Of a stretch of 9,808 bases of DNA, positions 8,477 to 9,808 are shown piece by piece. The first letter of the stretch is position 1, and each line of letters begins with the position of its first letter. Made by a program: the position numbers and the translations under genes. Source of the stretch: an uncultured Devosia sp. (GTDB lineage: Bacteria; Pseudomonadota; Alphaproteobacteria; Rhizobiales; Devosiaceae); contig CAKTFF010000051.1 of assembly GCA_934553185.1 (NCBI GenBank), positions 1 through 9,808 on the forward strand, read 5' to 3'. The notes under the pieces were generated by a model. It did no database searches. It was not told where the DNA came from and saw nothing but the letters and a program-made list of their open reading frames with translations.

Positions 8477-8483
8477 CCTTTCC
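8477..8483 (-). promoter_or_regulatory. Ribosome binding site of uvrD
   Basis: On the minus strand GGAAAGG lies 6 nt before the ATG at 8470 and favours it over ATGs at 8485 and 8500. Most of the site lies inside the perfect 12-bp palindrome GAAAGGCCTTTC (8471-8482). Confidence 0.55.
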
Positions 8484-8549
8484 ATCGCTGCCCGACACAT
8501 CGAGCAGGGCAGAGCAGGATTTGCGGGAATCTTGATTTGTTCTGGTCCG

Positions 8550-8578
8550 AATATAGGGGCTGCTCACAGCCCTGTACA
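8550..8578 (-). promoter_or_regulatory. Candidate sigma-70-type promoter of uvrD with a dyad in its spacer
   Basis: Reading the minus strand, TGTACA (8578-8573; 4 of 6 matches to TTGACA), a 17-bp spacer and TATATT (8555-8550; 5 of 6 matches to TATAAT) face uvrD. Transcription would begin near 8543, leaving a leader of about 70 nt before the ATG at 8470. The spacer is nearly filled by the perfect inverted repeat GGGCTG-TGAG-CAGCCC (8572-8557). Box matches are read by eye. Confidence 0.45.
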
Positions 8579-8780
8579 GAAGAGGGTGCTGCGGGACCCC
8601 TGTCGCGACCAACCGTGGAGAAGACCCCGGGCTTTCGCGCCTAGCCGTTTCGTCTTGGTGAAACAATGAACGCGGATTGATGAGCGCGTGCCCATGTGGT
8701 CGTGTATGGGAAAGAGTGGCTGGTTGCGCAGGGCGCGTGCTTGCGTAAACTTCCTCGGCCCAACTGGATAAGCTCTCGCC

Positions 8781-9808
8781 GTGCTCAATCGCATCTACAT
8801 CATCGTTGGCCTCTTGGCGATTACCGTGCTCGCAGGGGCGTTTATCGCGCCCTACTTCATCCAATGGAGCGACTATCGTGGCCGGATGGAAGAACTGGCA
8901 ACGGGGATGCTGGGCACGCCGGTGACGGTGCGTGGGGATATCGACTTCACCCTGCTGCCGCAGCCACGGCTGCAGTTTTCCGATGTGCTGGTGGGCTCGG
9001 TCGAGGCGCCGGCTGCAACCGTTGACATGGTGGAAGCCGATTTCTCGCTGCTTGATTTCCTGCGCGACAATTACACCATGACAAGGCTTGTGTTGCGCGA
9101 GCCCGTGCTGGACTTCACCGTGGACGAGACCGGCTTTTTGGGCAGTGGCGTCCAACTGTCCGAGGGCATGGGCGGCGTCGTGCTGGGGCAGACCACCATC
9201 GACGATGCTACGGTCCGGCTTCTTGATCGGCGTTCGGGCGAAACGTTCGCGGTAACAGAGCTCTCGGGTGATCTACGCCTGTCAGGATTTAGCGGGCCAT
9301 TTTCATTCCAGGGCATGGCTGTCCATGCGGACACGCGCTACTCGCTTCGGTTCACGTCGGCAGCGCTGGACGGGGCAGGGCAGGCGGCGGTCTCTGCTTT
9401 CATCCAGCCGCAATCGGGTGCCTTTACGCTGGCTGCCGAGGGGCTGCTGGAGCCAGGCATGGCGCCCAAGTTCGACGGGAGCATGGTGTACCGCCAGGCC
9501 CCACCCGCGGCCGATGCAGCGGTCGACATTCAGGGCGACCTGGTGCTGGAAAGTAGGATGACGGCCTCAACCGACCGCGTTGTGCTGTCGGGCTATACGC
9601 TGCGCCCGGACGAGAACCGGGCAGGAACGAGGCTTACAGGCGCCGCCAGTGTTCAACTGGGCGATGAGCGCAGCTTTGATGCCGTGGTGTCTGGCGGGGT
9701 GTTCGCTTTGCCGCCACGGGACGCCACGGAGGAGACCGCCGACCTGGCTTACGAGGCGGTGCGCCTGCTGTCGGAACTGCCGGCGCCGGCCATTCCACCT
9801 ATGGCGGG
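8781..9808 (+). CDS. AsmA family protein, N-terminal part (3' end outside the window)
   Basis: AsmA-type proteins are long, membrane-anchored periplasmic proteins tied to outer-membrane assembly and inter-membrane lipid transport. The 342 complete codons seen here open with GTG-Leu-Asn-Arg and a single hydrophobic anchor at about 4-25 (IYIIVGLLAITVLAGAFIAP). Then comes the AsmA signature WSDYRGRMEELATGMLGTPV, GDIDFTLLPQPRLQFSDV and the strand-rich repeats of a beta-taco domain (LDFLRDNYTMTRLVLREPVL). Bacterial members of this alphaproteobacterial type commonly exceed 1000 residues, so most of the gene should lie to the right. The start is fixed by an in-frame TAA at 8769-8771. The GTG at 8781 is the first possible start after it and begins exactly at the family's N-terminus. 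Its ribosome site is weak (only GGATAAG, ending 8 nt upstream). The gene is divergent from uvrD and frame-consistent to the window's end. Confidence 0.92.
   Translation, partial: MLNRIYIIVGLLAITVLAGAFIAPYFIQWSDYRGRMEELATGMLGTPVTVRGDIDFTLLPQPRLQFSDVLVGSVEAPAATVDMVEADFSLLDFLRDNYTMTRLVLREPVLDFTVDETGFLGSGVQLSEGMGGVVLGQTTIDDATVRLLDRRSGETFAVTELSGDLRLSGFSGPFSFQGMAVHADTRYSLRFTSAALDGAGQAAVSAFIQPQSGAFTLAAEGLLEPGMAPKFDGSMVYRQAPPAADAAVDIQGDLVLESRMTASTDRVVLSGYTLRPDENRAGTRLTGAASVQLGDERSFDAVVSGGVFALPPRDATEETADLAYEAVRLLSELPAPAIPPMA

Larger units (their letters stand above)
8471..8780. other. 310-bp divergent intergenic region between uvrD and the AsmA-family gene
   Basis: No gene is supported here. Open frames on either strand lack ribosome sites and family resemblance. 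The uvrD-proximal side holds the 12-bp palindrome over the uvrD ribosome site and a candidate promoter (8550-8578). The middle holds an 8-bp palindrome GTCGCGAC (8602-8609) and a short dyad GTTTC/GAAAC (8647-8664). On the AsmA side no convincing promoter was found: TTGCGT at 8741 could be a -35, but the sequence near 8765-8772 is a poor -10. Confidence 0.6.

Noticed and set aside
8528..8545. Possible LexA/SOS box upstream of uvrD
   Set aside because: GAATCTTGATTTGTTC matches only one half of the GTTC-N7-GTTC consensus used by Alphaproteobacteria.
8394..9155. 253-codon minus-strand frame across the uvrD/AsmA spacer
   Set aside because: It overlaps both the uvrD N-terminus and the strongly recognisable AsmA N-terminus, has no ribosome site, and has a composition typical of a shadow frame.

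Overview
The window is a GC-rich chromosomal segment with the look of an alphaproteobacterium, most likely Hyphomicrobiales and possibly Devosia-like. That placement is an inference from the protein types (a long LigA, a 600-residue-class aminopeptidase P, an AsmA-family protein with a Leu-Asn-Arg start) and from GC-rich codon use. The named genes are housekeeping genes. There is no tRNA, rRNA, CRISPR array, insertion sequence or phage gene, and codon use looks even throughout.

Layout. At the left edge is the 3' part of ligA (NAD-dependent DNA ligase), which enters already in progress. It meets, tail to tail with only 3 bp between stop codons, a minus-strand M24B aminopeptidase P gene (1948-3771). 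A 108-bp divergent spacer carrying a 7-bp dyad separates that gene from two tiny plus-strand genes (3880-4014 and 4137-4268). These encode basic proteins of 44 and 43 residues that align with each other, and the second is closed by a strong rho-independent terminator at 4301-4333. Next come minus-strand prmA (L11 methyltransferase, 4424-5293), a divergent plus-strand antibiotic-biosynthesis-monooxygenase-type small enzyme (5402-5692), a convergent minus-strand YbjQ/UPF0145 gene (5709-6026), and minus-strand uvrD/pcrA (6134-8470). A 310-bp spacer holding a candidate uvrD promoter leads to the 5' part of a plus-strand AsmA-family gene (8781 to the right edge). It starts with GTG and runs off the window.

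How the genes fit together. LigA (nick sealing) and UvrD (helicase for excision and mismatch repair) are the replication and repair pair. PrmA modifies the ribosome. Aminopeptidase P trims Xaa-Pro peptides. AsmA-family proteins act at the cell envelope. No operon is evident: strand changes occur at almost every gene, so most genes appear to be transcribed alone.

No new multi-gene system stands out. The observation most worth following up is the tandem pair of unrecognised small paralogous genes between aminopeptidase P and prmA, together with the inverted repeats around them. Smaller points are the rewritten segment between the zinc finger and helix-hairpin-helix region of LigA, a dyad inside the putative uvrD promoter spacer, and a hairpin spanning both stop codons of the monooxygenase/YbjQ pair.
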